DNA of 64,000 nucleotides from Buchnera aphidicola (Formosaphis micheliae). Lineage in GTDB: Bacteria > Pseudomonadota > Gammaproteobacteria > Enterobacterales > Enterobacteriaceae. The stretch is taken from positions 124,001-188,000 of the forward strand of contig NZ_CP135047.1 of the NCBI RefSeq assembly GCF_039403185.1, in the 5' to 3' direction. This document shows positions 55,600 to 64,000 of this stretch, one piece after another. The notes beneath the pieces were generated by a model. That model did no database searches. It was not told the origin of the DNA and saw only the letters and a program-made list of their open reading frames with translations. Position numbers and translations under genes: made by a program. Position 1 is the stretch's first letter; every line of letters starts with the position of its first letter.

Positions 55600-58146
55600 T
55601 TACTTATTGGATATATTATATGTTTCATTAACTTTTTGTAATGCTACTACTTTTTCTTTTTCTATTGTACGTATTAAAATTACACCTTGTGTATTTCTTC
55701 CTAATATACCTACTTCTGATATTCTAGTTCTTACTAATGTACCTGCATTAGTTATCATTAAAATTTGATCATTGTCTAGTACTTGGATAGCTCCTACCAT
55801 AATTCCATTTTTTTTTGTTATTTTAATAGCAATTATACCTCTTGTAGCACGAGATTTTATAGGAAATTCAGAAATTTTTGTCCTTTTACCATATCCATTT
55901 TCTGTTACTGTCAAAATATTCCCTTTTCCATTAGGTACTATTAATGATACTACTTGATCTGTTTTATTTGTTTTAATTCCTTTTATTCCTGCAGCTGTTC
56001 TTCCCATGTTTCTTACTTTTTTTTCAGAAAAATGGACAACTTTTCCAGATTTAGTAAATAACATAATGTTATCATTTCCGTTAGTTAAAGATACTCCAAT
56101 TAATTCGTCATCATTTTTTAAATTAATTGCAATAATACCTGTATTTCGGTGTCTATTAAATTCACTTAAAGAAGTTTTTTTAACTATTCCTTTAGCAGTA
56201 GCCATAAAAATATTGATATGATTTTTATTTTTTTGTATTGGTAAAATAGCTGTAATTCTTTCTTTTTTATTTAATGGTAATAAATTAATGATAGGACGAC
56301 CACGTGCATGTCGACTAGCTTCAGGAAGTTGATATACTTTCATCCAATATAATATACCTTTGCTGGAAAAACAAAGAATAGTATCATGTGTATTAGCTAT
56401 TAACAAACTTTCTATAAAATCTGTTTCTTTTATTTTCGCAGCTGATTTACCCTTTCCTCCTCTTTTTTGCGCATTGTAATCCGATAACGGTTGATATTTA
56501 ACATAACCTGAGTGTGACAGTGTTACTACGACATCCTCTTTATTAATTAAATCTTCGAAATTAATATCATTAGTTTGAGTAATAATTTCAGTTCGTCGAT
56601 TATCTCCAAAAGTATTTTTGATAAGAATTAATTCTTTTTGAATAACTTCAGTCATATGATCAGGATTGTCTAAAATGTTCATTAATTTTAATATTTCTTT
56701 AAAAATTAAATTGTATTCTTCTATTAATTTATCAGTTTCTAAATTAGTCAATTTATTTAAACGTAAATCTAGAATAGCTTGAGTTTGTTGTTCAGTGAAT
56801 ATATATTGATTATCATTAATATAATTTATTTTATTATTTTCATTAAATATTTTTAACGATTTTTTTTTTAAAATATTTACAATACAATCTTTTCTTATTT
56901 TCCAAATGTGTGATATTAACGATTTTTTTGCAATAGATGTATTTTTAGATTGTTTTATTAAATCTATAATTAAGTTAATATTTAATAATGCTACAATGAG
57001 TCCTTCTATAATATGGATTTGTTCACGATATTTTTTTAGTTCAAACATAGTACGACGAGTAACTACTTCTTTACGATGTAATGTAAAAGATTCTAAAATA
57101 TCTTTTAGAGATAGCGTTTTAGGTTGACCGTGACATAATGCTACCATATTAATACCAAAAGAGGTTTGTAATTGTGTAAGAATATAAAGTTGATTTAGTA
57201 TTACTTCAGCTACCGCTTCTCTTTTAATGTCAATAACTATCCTCATACCATCTTTATCCGATTCGTCTCGAAGAGCGCTGATTCCTTCAATTTTTTTTTC
57301 TTTAATTAATTCTGCTATTTTTTCTATTAAACGTGATTTATTCACTTGATAAGGAATTTCATTAATAACAATACTTTCTTTTTTTGTTTTTTTATTAATT
57401 ATTATTTTACTTCTGGCACGAATATAGATTTTTCCTTTACCTGTTTTATAAGCTTCTTCTATTCCAATATTACCATTTATAATTCCAGCTGTTGGAAAAT
57501 CAGGTCCTGGAATATATTTCATTAATTCTGTTAAATTAATTTGATTATTTTTAATGTATGCTAGACATCCATTGATTACTTCTGTTAGGTTATGAGGAGG
57601 AATATTAGTAGCCATACCGACTGCTATTCCAGATGAACCGTTTATTAATAAATTTGGTATTTTTGTAGGTAATACTTCAGGTATTTTTTCAGAACCATCA
57701 TAGTTTAATGCAAATGTTACTGTATTTTTTTGTAAGTCTTTTAACAACTCATGAGCTATTCTAGACATTCTTATTTCAGTATAACGCATAGCTGCAGCTG
57801 GATCTCCATCAACAGAACCAAAGTTTCCTTGACCATCTATAAGCATATAACGTAATGAGAATGTTTGAGCCATTCGAACTATTGTATCGTATACTGCTGT
57901 ATCTCCATGGGGGTGATATTTACCTATGACGTCTCCAACTACTCTAGCTGATTTTTTATAAGGTTTATTCCAATCATTACTTAAAACACTCATTGCAAAC
58001 AGTATACGTCTGTGTACAGGTTTTAGTCCATCTCTTACATCTGGTAAAGCTCTGCCAATTATTACTGACATAGCATAATCCAGATAAGAGTGCTTTAGTT
58101 CTTCTTCAATATTGACCTGTACGATTTTTTTAGCAAGGTCTTTCAT
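55600..58146 (-). CDS. gyrA: DNA gyrase subunit A
   Basis: Breaks and rejoins DNA to introduce negative supercoils with GyrB. The 848 residues (875 in E. coli) include [19 protein letters not shown] (from about residue 31), the helix-turn-helix region [19 protein letters not shown] (about 75-93), the catalytic Tyr in [12 protein letters not shown], and the GyrA-box [10 protein letters not shown] (about 560-569) needed for wrapping. Position 83 (E. coli numbering) is Thr rather than Ser. The acidic C-terminal tail of E. coli is missing. Confidence 0.98.
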   Translation of the reverse strand: MKDLAKKIVQVNIEEELKHSYLDYAMSVIIGRALPDVRDGLKPVHRRILFAMSVLSNDWNKPYKKSARVVGDVIGKYHPHGDTAVYDTIVRMAQTFSLRYMLIDGQGNFGSVDGDPAAAMRYTEIRMSRIAHELLKDLQKNTVTFALNYDGSEKIPEVLPTKIPNLLINGSSGIAVGMATNIPPHNLTEVINGCLAYIKNNQINLTELMKYIPGPDFPTAGIINGNIGIEEAYKTGKGKIYIRARSKIIINKKTKKESIVINEIPYQVNKSRLIEKIAELIKEKKIEGISALRDESDKDGMRIVIDIKREAVAEVILNQLYILTQLQTSFGINMVALCHGQPKTLSLKDILESFTLHRKEVVTRRTMFELKKYREQIHIIEGLIVALLNINLIIDLIKQSKNTSIAKKSLISHIWKIRKDCIVNILKKKSLKIFNENNKINYINDNQYIFTEQQTQAILDLRLNKLTNLETDKLIEEYNLIFKEILKLMNILDNPDHMTEVIQKELILIKNTFGDNRRTEIITQTNDINFEDLINKEDVVVTLSHSGYVKYQPLSDYNAQKRGGKGKSAAKIKETDFIESLLIANTHDTILCFSSKGILYWMKVYQLPEASRHARGRPIINLLPLNKKERITAILPIQKNKNHINIFMATAKGIVKKTSLSEFNRHRNTGIIAINLKNDDELIGVSLTNGNDNIMLFTKSGKVVHFSEKKVRNMGRTAAGIKGIKTNKTDQVVSLIVPNGKGNILTVTENGYGKRTKISEFPIKSRATRGIIAIKITKKNGIMVGAIQVLDNDQILMITNAGTLVRTRISEVGILGRNTQGVILIRTIEKEKVVALQKVNETYNISNK

Positions 58147-58734
58147 AGAATTATTTTCTCTTTATAAGATATAAATAAGATTAAAAGTAATACATATTTG
58201 TATAATAGATTAAAATAATTTATTAATATATATATCACAAGGTGCGAAGTTTATCATTATAGTGTTTATGTATTAAGTAAGAGATTAATAATTTTAATAA
58301 AATATGAATTATTTTATAAATTAGTTTTTTTAATTTAATTATTATTAATTTAATATATTTTTTATACTGTAATATAATACATAAATATTTTAGTTATATA
58401 TAAATTTTGTTTAATTATTTTTCATTTTAACTTAATTTTATTATTTAAATGAAATTATATATTTTTTTTAAATACTAGATATATTTTATATTTTTAGTTA
58501 CAATTTGTATAATAAATATGTAAGTGTTATTTTATACATGTTAGCATATTTTTTAACCTGAGAATATCTTAAATATATCTATTAATTATATACCATAACT
58601 AATTAAATATAAATTTAATATGAAGTACATTTTTATTGTGTAATATAATTAAGTTTATTTTTTTATATAAAATTAATAGTATGCTAGTAGTATATATATA
58701 TTATGTATTCATAAATATGTTTGGTAGGTCAATT
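58147..58734. other. Divergent gene-free spacer between gyrA and the DUF2076 gene
   Basis: About 590 A/T-rich bases between divergent genes. I saw no coding remnant, tRNA or strong dyad. It must contain the gyrA promoter, but A/T content prevents a confident call. Confidence 0.5.
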
Positions 58735-59532
58735 ATGGAACTAGAAGATAAAAAAATAATAGAAAATTTGTTTAATCGTTTAGATCATGTAGAGAAAAAT
58801 TCTGTATCTCGAGATACTGTTGCTGAACAGTTAATAAAAGATTTATTAATTAAACAATCTAATGCGCCATATTACATGGTACAAATTATTTTAGTACAAG
58901 AAACAGCTATTAAAAAATTAAATGATGATATTGCTAAGTTAGAAAATAAAATTGTTGTTATGAAAGAAGAAAATAAAAAAAATAATTCATCTGGTTTTTT
59001 ATCTGGTTTATTTGGATCTAGTAATAAGGAGAATAATCAAAAAAATATAAAAAATTCTTGGAATGAAACTAATAACACAGGTAATATGCAGCAACGACCT
59101 CAAGTTTTAGATCATAATAAACCTACTTCTGGATATGTTGCTACAAATCATGGTAATAGTAATGTGTTTTCTGGATCTGGTAATCATCATCCTATAGGTA
59201 GTTTTCTTGGTAGTGCTTTACAAACAGCTACTGGTGTAGCAGGTGGTATAGTGATGGGTAATATGTTGATGAATTTATTTCAACATAAACATTCTGAAGA
59301 AGAATTATTTAATAACATGCATAATGCTTCTGACTCACATTTGTATTCTACTTCTAGTATACAAAACGCAGAAGAGATAAACAAATTTGATAATATAAAA
59401 CAAGAAGAGTCTTCTAATTTTTATAATGAAACAGATCATTATTCTGATAATTCAATAGTACATGATGAATTTAATAATGATGATTTAGATACTGATATTG
59501 ACATTAATGATGATGATAGCAGCTACATTTAA
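58735..59532 (+). CDS. DUF2076 domain-containing protein
   Basis: A 265-residue protein. N-terminal MELEDKKIIENLFNRLDHVE and a probable coiled coil to about residue 85 are typical of DUF2076. A low-complexity Asn/Ser/Gly linker follows, then the conserved Gly-rich hydrophobic segment GSFLGSALQTATGVAGGIVM (about 154-173), and a strongly acidic C-terminus (DDLDTDIDINDDDSSYI). The start is set by alignment with the family N-terminus; an open frame 33 codons further upstream lacks similarity. Function is unknown. It is retained between gyrA and the peroxiredoxin gene. Confidence 0.85.
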   Translation: MELEDKKIIENLFNRLDHVEKNSVSRDTVAEQLIKDLLIKQSNAPYYMVQIILVQETAIKKLNDDIAKLENKIVVMKEENKKNNSSGFLSGLFGSSNKENNQKNIKNSWNETNNTGNMQQRPQVLDHNKPTSGYVATNHGNSNVFSGSGNHHPIGSFLGSALQTATGVAGGIVMGNMLMNLFQHKHSEEELFNNMHNASDSHLYSTSSIQNAEEINKFDNIKQEESSNFYNETDHYSDNSIVHDEFNNDDLDTDIDINDDDSSYI

Positions 59533-59554
59533 AATTTTTTTAATATAGATAAAA

Positions 59555-59622
59555 AATATGCATTATATTTTTTATCTATATATGGTTTTTTTAGAACTAT
59601 ATATAAGTATATAATGCATATT
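59555..59622. terminator. Bidirectional terminator between DUF2076 gene and peroxiredoxin gene
   Basis: AATATGCATTATAT (59555-59568) is the exact inverse of ATATAATGCATATT (59609-59622). The loop holds a second, imperfect CTATATAT-type stem. It lies between convergent 3' ends, 22 and 35 bases from the two stops. Confidence 0.65.
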
Positions 59623-59657
59623 ATAGGAATATTAAATTATAATAACTTTATAATTTT

Positions 59658-60263
59658 CTATTTTGAATAATCTCTATTTTTACTACAATAATCTAATATT
59701 CCATTAGGAGAAGGTTTTATAGCATCTTTTCCTTGTGTCCATTGAGCTGGACATACTTCTCCATGTATATCATTAAATTGTACAGCATCTATCATTCTTA
59801 GTAGTTCATTAATATTTCTTCCAAAAGGTAAGTCATTTATTACTTGATGTCGAATAATTTTATTTTTGTCTATTAAAAAAGATGCTCTTAGAGCTACGCC
59901 GATACTAGGATGTTCAATTTCATATATTTTTTGTATTTCTCTTTTTATATCTGAGACTATAGTATATTGTATATTACCAATACCTCCTTTTTTTATAGAA
60001 GTTTGACGCCATGCATAATGTACGAAAACAGAATCACATGATACTCCAATAATTTCTGTATCTCTTTTAAGGAATTCAGAATACAATTGGTTAAAAGCTA
60101 TAATTTCTGATGGACATACGAATGTAAAATCCATTGGCCAAAAAAATAGAATGCATTTTTTGTTGTGGATTGTTTTATATAAATTAAAATTTTCAATAAT
60201 TGTATCATTATGTAAAACTGCAGATGTTGTAAAATCTGGGGCAGGTTTAGTTACTAAAGTCAT
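59658..60263 (-). CDS. ahpC: 2-Cys peroxiredoxin (AhpC/TSA family)
   Basis: Reduces hydrogen peroxide and organic peroxides. The 201 residues contain the peroxidatic Cys in DFTFVCPSE (about residues 45-53) and the resolving Cys in HGEVCPAQW (about 165-173), the pattern of typical 2-Cys enzymes, plus GVALRASFLID. It resembles the AhpC/TsaA group; no ahpF lies next to it, so the reductant (thioredoxin or other) is open. It is likely the main peroxide defence alongside the complex I electron supply. Confidence 0.92.
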   Translation of the reverse strand: MTLVTKPAPDFTTSAVLHNDTIIENFNLYKTIHNKKCILFFWPMDFTFVCPSEIIAFNQLYSEFLKRDTEIIGVSCDSVFVHYAWRQTSIKKGGIGNIQYTIVSDIKREIQKIYEIEHPSIGVALRASFLIDKNKIIRHQVINDLPFGRNINELLRMIDAVQFNDIHGEVCPAQWTQGKDAIKPSPNGILDYCSKNRDYSK

Positions 60264-60447
60264 TTTTTTTCTCTTTATAAAATATAGAATAATTTATTAA
60301 TAAATATTATTTGTAAGTAATTTGTAGTTTTTATATATTTTTTATATTTATAGTATAAATATATTTTTTATAAAAAATTATTTCTATGTTATTTTTGTTT
60401 AATTTATAATATATATATTATTATAGTATTATAAAATTGGAATTGTA

Positions 60448-61115
60448 ATGCAAACTAAATTTATTAGTTGGTCCCATGTTTTACAACAAGAAAAAAAAAA
60501 AAATATTTTTTAGATATAATAAATTTTTTATCATATGAACGAATGAAGAAAAATATTTATCCTCCAGCAAAAGAAGTATTTACAGCGTTTCGTTTAACTA
60601 ATTTACATAAAATTAAAGTAGTCATTATAGGTCAAGATCCTTATTATCATTTTAATCAAGCTCATGGATTAGCTTTTTCTGTTAATAAAGGTGTAATTAT
60701 TCCTCCTTCATTAAAAAATATTTATAAAGAAATTGTTTCAGACTTATCATGTCCTAATGATTTTATAGATGGATCTTTAAATAGTTGGTCTGATCAGGGT
60801 GTTTTTTTATTAAATTCTGTTTTAACTGTCGAATCAGGTAAACCAGCATCTCATTTCAATATCGGTTGGCAAGTTTTTACAGATCAAGTAATTAGGATAA
60901 TTAATAAGTATTTAAATGGTATAGTGTTTTTGTTATGGGGTAATTTTTCTAAAAATAAATCTTTTCTTATTGATAATAAAAAACACTATATATTACAGGC
61001 GTCACATCCATCACCATTGTCGGCTTATCGTGGATTTTTTGGATGCCGCCATTTTTCTCAAACAAATAAAATATTAATTAAACAAGGTAAAACCCCTATT
61101 AAATGGGTGTTTTAA
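60448..61115 (+). pseudogene. ung: Uracil-DNA glycosylase, frameshifted at an A13 tract
   Basis: From ATG 60448 the product reads MQTKFISWSHVLQQEKKK, matching the E. coli Ung N-terminus, but stops at 60511-60513. The frame that continues with YFLDIINFLSYER and the rest of Ung begins beyond A13 at 60491-60503; one extra A would join them. The catalytic Asp motif reads GQDPYYHFNQAHG: Tyr replaces the usual His after DPY and the next residues are atypical. The C-terminal HPSPLSAYRGFFGC is normal. Either slippage rescues it, the tract length is a sequencing error, or uracil repair is being lost. Confidence 0.82.
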
Positions 61116-61178
61116 ATAAATTTTTACAGATTAAAAAAATTATTTTATAGAACAATTATAATAGAATTATATATACTA

Positions 61179-61760
61179 TCATATAGATAATTGAACTAAG
61201 GCTTTTCTCAATACAATATTATTTAGAGTATATCCAAATTTTATTACAGAAATAATATGATTTGGTGGAATAATTTCAGAAGTTTGATTGGATACAGATT
61301 GATGCAAATGATCTTGAAATAATTCATTTTCTTTGCCTTCTCTTTTTATTCCAAATTTTTCAATTATATTTAATAGTGATTGTAAAGTTAATTCTAAGCC
61401 TTGTATGATGTTTGAATTTTGTATATTTTTTTTATGGGATATTTTTATTATTTCTTCTAAATAATCTATTATGGGTAATATTTTTTTGGAAAATTCTTCT
61501 AATTTATTATATTTTATTAATTTTATATTTGATTGATTTATTTTTCTAATATTATCTATCTTAGCTTGACCTCTTAGTTTAATTTCTTTTATTTGTTTAT
61601 TTATTTGATTAATTTCTTCTTGTAATTTTGTTTCATCTAAGACTGTTTTATTAATAATTGTATCATTTTTTTTTTTGTCTATTGAAATATCTTTATCCAA
61701 GTCGTATTCTTTATTTGGTTTAGATTTTTTTTTTTCTAGATTATTAGATTGATTATTCAC
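61179..61760 (-). CDS. grpE: GrpE nucleotide exchange factor
   Basis: Exchanges ADP on DnaK. The 193 residues (197 in E. coli) have a lysine-rich N-terminus, a long coiled coil (about residues 40-85), and the C-terminal beta-wing segment with LHQSVSN and LNNIVLRKALVQLSI. Two A11 tracts (T-runs at 61666-61676 and 61725-61735) remain in frame. A sigma-32 promoter 43-70 bases upstream ties it to dnaKJ. Confidence 0.95.
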   Translation of the reverse strand: MNNQSNNLEKKKSKPNKEYDLDKDISIDKKKNDTIINKTVLDETKLQEEINQINKQIKEIKLRGQAKIDNIRKINQSNIKLIKYNKLEEFSKKILPIIDYLEEIIKISHKKNIQNSNIIQGLELTLQSLLNIIEKFGIKREGKENELFQDHLHQSVSNQTSEIIPPNHIISVIKFGYTLNNIVLRKALVQLSI

Positions 61761-61802
61761 AATTAATCCTAAATAAGTTGTAGTATTGTTAACTAATGTT
61801 AA

Positions 61803-61830
61803 GTATGAGGTTTATAAAAGATTTTTCAAG
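61803..61830 (-). promoter_or_regulatory. Sigma-32 heat-shock promoter of grpE
   Basis: On the minus strand CTTGAAA (-35, 61824-61830) is followed after 13 bases by CCTCATAC (-10, 61803-61810). The -35 is the exact RpoH consensus and the -10 differs from CCCCATNT by one base in its C-run. Spacing equals that of the dnaK promoter, and grpE begins 43 bases downstream. Confidence 0.8.
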
Positions 61831-61877
61831 ATCATTTTTTTAAAAAAATATATTTTATAATTGGGAAAATAGAATTA

Positions 61878-62759
61878 ATGAAAGCGTTTTTAAATTATAT
61901 TGGTCTAGTTGGTTATCCTTGTAATAAGAATGTATTAGAAACACATCAGGTGCTTTATCATTGGTTAATTAAAAAAGGTTATGAAGTGATGATTGAATAT
62001 CAATTATCTAAAGAATTATTGTCCATTAAATCTCCTAACATAGGTAATTTGTCTAAAATAGGTCAATGTTGTGATTTAGCAATAGTAGTAGGTGGAGATG
62101 GTAATTTACTATGCGCAGGTTATATTTTATCTAGTTATAATATCAAAATTATTGGTATTAATCGTGGAAATTTAGGATTTTTAACTGATTTAAATCCAGA
62201 TACAGCGTTGCAACAATTATCTGATGTATTATCTGGACAATTTACGATAGAAAACAGATTTTTGTTGGATGTTCATATATTTAAAAAATTAGATAAATTA
62301 CATGTTAATACAGTAATTAATGAAGCTGTATTGCATTCGGAAAAAGTGGCACATATGATAGAATTTGAGGTCTATATTGATGAACATTTTGCTTTTTCTC
62401 AGAGATCTGATGGATTAATTATTTCTACTCCTACTGGTTCTACAGGATATTCACTTTCTGCAGGAGGACCTATTCTAGAAGCTTCTTTAGAAGCTATTGT
62501 ATTAGTTCCTATGTTTCCTCATACTTTATCTGCTCGTCCATTGGTTGTAAAGAGTTCAAGTATAATTTATTTGAAATTTCCTAACTGGTATAATGAATTA
62601 AAAATTAGTTGTGATAGTCAAAGAGTATTATCGATTAATAGTCAGGATACAGTGGTGATTCGTCGCAGTCATAATTCTCTTAATTTAATTCATCCGAAAA
62701 ACTATAGTTATTTTAATACTTTAACAACTAAATTAAATTGGTTAAAAAAGTATTTCTAA
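61878..62759 (+). CDS. nadK: NAD kinase
   Basis: Phosphorylates NAD to NADP; 293 residues, close to the 292 of E. coli. The catalytic [12 protein letters not shown] lies at about residues 71-82, the NAD-contacting [13 protein letters not shown] at about 153-165, and [16 protein letters not shown]-type sequence at about 186-200. In E. coli it is divergent from grpE, as here. Downstream the E. coli genes recN, bamE, ratAB and smpB are missing and ssrA follows. Confidence 0.97.
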   Translation: MKAFLNYIGLVGYPCNKNVLETHQVLYHWLIKKGYEVMIEYQLSKELLSIKSPNIGNLSKIGQCCDLAIVVGGDGNLLCAGYILSSYNIKIIGINRGNLGFLTDLNPDTALQQLSDVLSGQFTIENRFLLDVHIFKKLDKLHVNTVINEAVLHSEKVAHMIEFEVYIDEHFAFSQRSDGLIISTPTGSTGYSLSAGGPILEASLEAIVLVPMFPHTLSARPLVVKSSSIIYLKFPNWYNELKISCDSQRVLSINSQDTVVIRRSHNSLNLIHPKNYSYFNTLTTKLNWLKKYF

Positions 62760-62829
62760 AATTAATATTGTTTTATTTTTTAGTTTATTTTTATATATGA
62801 ATCATATAATAATATATTTTATTAATATA

Positions 62830-63191
62830 TGGAGCTGGCGGGAATTGAACCCGCGTCCAAAATTTCTATTACTTTAGATCTACATGCTTAGTCTATGCTT
62901 AATTATTTTCATAGTCTTATTTTAGGATAGACTCTTAGTAAGATTTTAGCTTAAATTTTAAAATACGTATGAATTCTTAAGCAAAATTTGTTACGTATCT
63001 CTTATTTTTGACCATCTTAATATCTATTTCTAAGAGAAAAATAGACAGATGGGCTTTAGATAGGTTATTAAGCTGCTAAAGCGTAGTTGTTTTTGTTTGC
63101 GTTTATTTATTTACGGTTTTTAACGAGGCAACCGTACCTCGGCATGCACTGTCAGCAGTCGATAATTTTGTCGAATCCAAAATACAGCCCC
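62830..63191 (-). ncRNA. ssrA: Transfer-messenger RNA (tmRNA)
   Basis: Rescues stalled ribosomes and tags their products. The 5' end GGGGCTGTATTTTGGATTCG (63191 downward) pairs with AGCTCC before the 3' end. The T-arm GGTTCAATTCC is clear. The tag frame at about 63098-63063 reads GCA AAC AAA AAC AAC TAC GCT TTA GCA GCT then TAA TAA, encoding ANKNNYALAA (E. coli ANDENYALAA). After the discriminator A (62830) the genome reads TAT, so the 3' CCA is not encoded and must be added. A TTGCAA-type -35 lies upstream, but the promoter is uncertain. Confidence 0.96.
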
Positions 63192-63510
63192 ATAGAACTA
63201 TCTATCTTTATTTTATTATTGCAAAAAAAAATGAAATAGTCTACATATTGTTTTTAATAATTTACAATTTATTTAATTGAATAAAATAGTTTTATTATGT
63301 GTAGATGTTTATTTTAATATATTCATTATAATTTAATTATAAGTGAATATAATATTATTTGTATAAAAAATGTTGATATTATGTTTAATATTATTAATAT
63401 TTTTTCTATTAAAAGTATTATTTTATTTCAATTGATAGCAATAGTTTTTTGTGAGAGAATATTTTAGTTAATTGAGTTGTTGTCATGTGATAAACAGTAG
63501 GAATTAATGT
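63192..63510. other. Divergent spacer between ssrA and grxD
   Basis: About 320 A/T-rich bases with no gene seen. Both the ssrA and grxD promoters must lie here. Confidence 0.5.
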
Positions 63511-63846
63511 ATGAATATTATTGAAATAATAAAAAATCAAATTTCAAAAAATCCAATTTTACTGTATATGAAAGGTAGTCCAGATTCTCCTAATTGTGGT
63601 TTTTCAGCTCAGGCAGTACAAGCTTTGTCTTTGTGTAAAGAAAAATTTGCTTATATTGATGTTTTGAAAAATCCAGAAATACGTACGGAATTACCTAAAT
63701 ATGCTAATTGGCCTACTTTTCCTCAGTTATGGATAGATGGAGAACTAATAGGTGGTTGTAATATTATTATGGAAATGGTACAAAATGGATCACTTAAAAA
63801 ATTAATTAATGAGACAGTATTGAAATATAAAATAAATCAAGAATAA
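63511..63846 (+). CDS. grxD: Monothiol glutaredoxin (Grx4)
   Basis: A CGFS-type glutaredoxin that binds and transfers [2Fe-2S] clusters. The 111 residues contain MKGSPDSPNCGFSAQAVQAL (about residues 20-39) with the single active Cys, the cis-Pro WPTFPQLW (about 67-74) and the glutathione-binding GELIGGCNI (about 77-85). E. coli Grx4 has 115 residues. AGGA precedes the ATG. Iron-sulfur delivery fits the many clusters of the complex I encoded upstream. Confidence 0.97.
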   Translation: MNIIEIIKNQISKNPILLYMKGSPDSPNCGFSAQAVQALSLCKEKFAYIDVLKNPEIRTELPKYANWPTFPQLWIDGELIGGCNIIMEMVQNGSLKKLINETVLKYKINQE

Positions 63847-63857
63847 TTTACGTTGTT

Positions 63858-63918
63858 AATAACAGTAGATTCAATAATTTTTTTTGTATATGATTTGCAT
63901 ATTTTATCTACTGTTATT
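63858..63918 (+). terminator. Terminator of grxD
   Basis: AATAACAGTAGAT (63858-63870) is the exact inverse of ATCTACTGTTATT (63906-63918), a 13-bp stem starting 12 bases past the grxD stop. The 35-base loop contains a T8 run. It is a strong candidate terminator and could also serve a leftward gene beyond the window. Confidence 0.65.
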
Positions 63919-64000
63919 TGAATAAATATTATACATGTATATTTTTTATATAAATTATAGTAAATATTATTGATTTTATAATTTTTTTATAAAGATATGT

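Noticed and set aside
63186-63193. CCCCAT resembling a sigma-32 -10 element
   Set aside because: It is the complement of the GGGG 5' end of tmRNA and has no CTTGAAA at the right distance.

Overview
The window reads as a stretch of a Buchnera aphidicola chromosome (gammaproteobacterial endosymbiont of aphids). The base composition is extremely AT-rich. Almost every protein aligns over its whole length with an Escherichia coli housekeeping protein, and local gene order is E. coli-like with genes removed. There are no mobile elements, phage genes, CRISPR arrays, rRNAs or recognisable tRNAs. The species call is inference from gene content and order; the aphid host lineage cannot be told from this window.

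Layout. 1-7.9 kb: ihfA, tgt, glyQS, nfo, rplY and the DedA-family gene yabI. 8.4-21.4 kb: rsmA (ksgA) and apaH, then a long minus-strand block ribF-ileS-lspA and dapB-carA-carB-folA, with rpsT. 21.5-24.9 kb: the dnaK-dnaJ heat-shock operon, with a near-consensus sigma-32 promoter. 25.1-40.1 kb: a complete 13-gene nuo operon (nuoA, B, CD, E-N) for respiratory complex I. 40.3-49 kb: a TerC/Alx-type membrane protein gene broken by a frameshift, then folC, prs, prfA-prmC, sirB1. 48.1-51.6 kb: ackA-pta. 51.6-58.1 kb: yfaE-nrdB-nrdA (class Ia ribonucleotide reductase and its ferredoxin) and gyrA. 58.7-64 kb: a DUF2076 protein, a 2-Cys peroxiredoxin, a frameshifted ung, grpE with a second sigma-32 promoter, nadK, tmRNA (ssrA) and grxD.

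Functionally these genes give aerobic NADH oxidation, overflow carbon metabolism to acetate, dNTP supply, carbamoyl phosphate for arginine and pyrimidines, a diaminopimelate/lysine step, folate, FAD/FMN and NADP formation, PRPP, translation (GlyRS, IleRS, RF1, S20, L25, tmRNA) and the DnaK-DnaJ-GrpE chaperone machine.

The most interesting signals are erosion and how the cell may live with it. (1) Two genes, the TerC-family gene and ung, are each out of frame exactly at a long poly(A) tract (A10 and A13). A one-base change in tract length restores a family-like protein in each. Many intact neighbours carry in-frame A10-A12 tracts. This fits polymerase slippage as described for insect endosymbionts. 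(2) Large gene-free gaps lie where E. coli synteny predicts ispH, ispE and surA; the first two suggest that the isoprenoid (MEP) pathway is broken. (3) Several unusually strong inverted repeats stand out in AT-rich spacers, including an 84-nt three-way-junction-like fold 3' of rplY and a 15-bp perfect dyad upstream of yabI. No wholly new multi-gene system is evident.
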